A stretch of DNA of 64,000 bases from Hymenobacter taeanensis. GTDB taxonomy: Bacteria > Bacteroidota > Bacteroidia > Cytophagales > Hymenobacteraceae. Location of the stretch: assembly GCF_013137895.1 (NCBI RefSeq), contig NZ_CP053538.1:247501-311500 (forward strand). Reading direction: 5' to 3'. Shown here in pieces: positions 63,458 to 64,000 of the stretch. Every line of letters starts with the position of its first letter. Position 1 is the first letter of the stretch. The notes beneath the pieces were generated by a model, which did not search any database, was not told the DNA's origin, and worked only from the letters and a program-made list of their open reading frames with translations. Made by a program: the position numbers and the translations under genes.

Positions 63458-64000
63458 GTTGGCTTATAAAGGGGCATTTCCAAGAGTCATCATACGCTTT
63501 TCCGCTGTATTGGTAGGCCTCTGATGCCTCACCGTAGTCTTGTAGCATAGGGTTGATGGAGCCGGAGTAGGCCACATCGCGCGTGCGAATGGTGTTACGG
63601 ATGCTGTCGTAGCGGCCGTTATTCCGGATTTGCTCAAACTGCGCGTGGGGGTTAAACACCATCGTAGGATAAGCAAATTGCCGCGCCGCCCGTGAGCTGC
63701 CCGGGTGCAGCCCAATCACGAAAAACGCTTCTTCCTTCAAGCTAAAGCTAAAGTCCGACGACGAGGGGTCGGCGACCACGCGCCGGTCGTAGCCATAGCG
63801 CTGGGCATCGAGGTTGGAGAGGGCTTGTAGGCGCTGCCAGAACAGTTCTTCAAACATGGCCTCATTGGGGGCCTCAGGGCCTTTGAAGATAACGGCGGCA
63901 CTGTGGTACAGTTTCTCAGACTGCCGGTAGGTATCCACGAACTCGTAGATAAACTCCAAAATGGCGGCATCGTCCTTGGGGCAGGCTAAGTGGTCAACCA
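63426..64000 (-). CDS. YqcI/YcgG-family heme protein (GntA-like), 5' end beyond the window
   Basis: About 190 residues visible, in frame to the window edge (DHLACPKDDAAILEFIYEF...). The family signature is clear: HPGSSRAARQFAYPTMVFNPH, then RNTIRTRDVAYSGSINPML and GEASEAYQYSGKAY...WKCPF near the end. Characterised relatives GntA and DcsA are heme enzymes that N-hydroxylate guanidino groups of arginine derivatives. Its last codons overlap the DUF1989 start by 32 nt. The apparent TTG at 63957-63959 is internal, not the start. Confidence 0.88.
   Translation of the reverse strand, partial: VDHLACPKDDAAILEFIYEFVDTYRQSEKLYHSAAVIFKGPEAPNEAMFEELFWQRLQALSNLDAQRYGYDRRVVADPSSSDFSFSLKEEAFFVIGLHPGSSRAARQFAYPTMVFNPHAQFEQIRNNGRYDSIRNTIRTRDVAYSGSINPMLQDYGEASEAYQYSGKAYDDSWKCPFISQHGSTNHHTAA

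Noticed and set aside
1..64000. CRISPR arrays, prophage or complete IS element
   Set aside because: No regular direct repeats with spacers, no transposase, integrase or phage structural gene was seen anywhere in the window.

Overview
The window looks like chromosomal DNA of a Bacteroidota bacterium of the Cytophagales, most like Hymenobacter or a close relative. The evidence is promoters with the Bacteroidota -7 box TAnnTTTG, a SusC/SusD pair, type IX secretion (T9SS) sorting domains, outer-membrane CarboxypepD_reg/TonB receptors, a PepSY membrane protein, and moderately high GC. All functions come from reading the sequence; no database search was run.

Region by region. 1-890 is the first 30 nt of a 16S rRNA gene on the minus strand and a long upstream region with four or five tandem promoters, three of them followed at once by the same small hairpin. 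941-5421 (minus) holds a tightly overlapping Fur-family regulator / STAS / purA operon and a bifunctional RelA/SpoT. 5666-9444 (plus) is a protein-quality block: tRNA-Leu(TAG), trigger factor, ClpP and ClpX, each unit closed by a strong terminator. 9530-13581 (minus) has lpxB with a small membrane protein, a PTPS/QueD-family enzyme and a metal/cobalamin-type ABC permease and binding protein with no ATPase beside them. 13749-16477 (plus) has hldD and an FAD protein, separated by unusual long hairpins.

16595-31566 is a mixed housekeeping/accessory stretch: quinone-oxidoreductase-like MDR, DCC thiol oxidoreductase, HTTM membrane protein, metallo-beta-lactamase-fold hydrolase, a solitary RES-domain protein, Dph6-like ligase, DUF4126 and DoxX membrane proteins, aldo/keto reductase, DUF885 lipoprotein, a wrecked T9SS protein, an SDR and an exported superoxide dismutase. 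31806-36531 (minus) is a probable iron uptake operon (small Cys-rich protein, TonB receptor, PepSY protein), followed by a decayed glycosyltransferase, a CarboxypepD_reg protein and a PhoD-type phosphatase.

40275-45589 is the most distinctive part: two inverted copies of a two-gene module, a three-PAS protein without any output domain plus a small helical protein resembling a CZB domain that has lost its metal ligands. Two SpoIIAA/STAS-SEC14-like proteins and a GAF protein lie between them. 46141-52391 encodes secreted glycan enzymes: a GH10 xylanase with a T9SS tail and a GH3/beta-lactamase-like fusion. 52531-56258 has an acyl-CoA ligase, a 209-bp element with terminal inverted repeats, a DUF2059 protein and a NagX-like acyltransferase. 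56647-62739 is a SusC/SusD/lipoprotein operon. The right end (62867-64000, minus) pairs a YqcI/YcgG (GntA-like) heme protein, cut by the window edge, with a DUF1989 protein. Both families have members acting on guanidino compounds, so this may be a small guanidine-chemistry operon.
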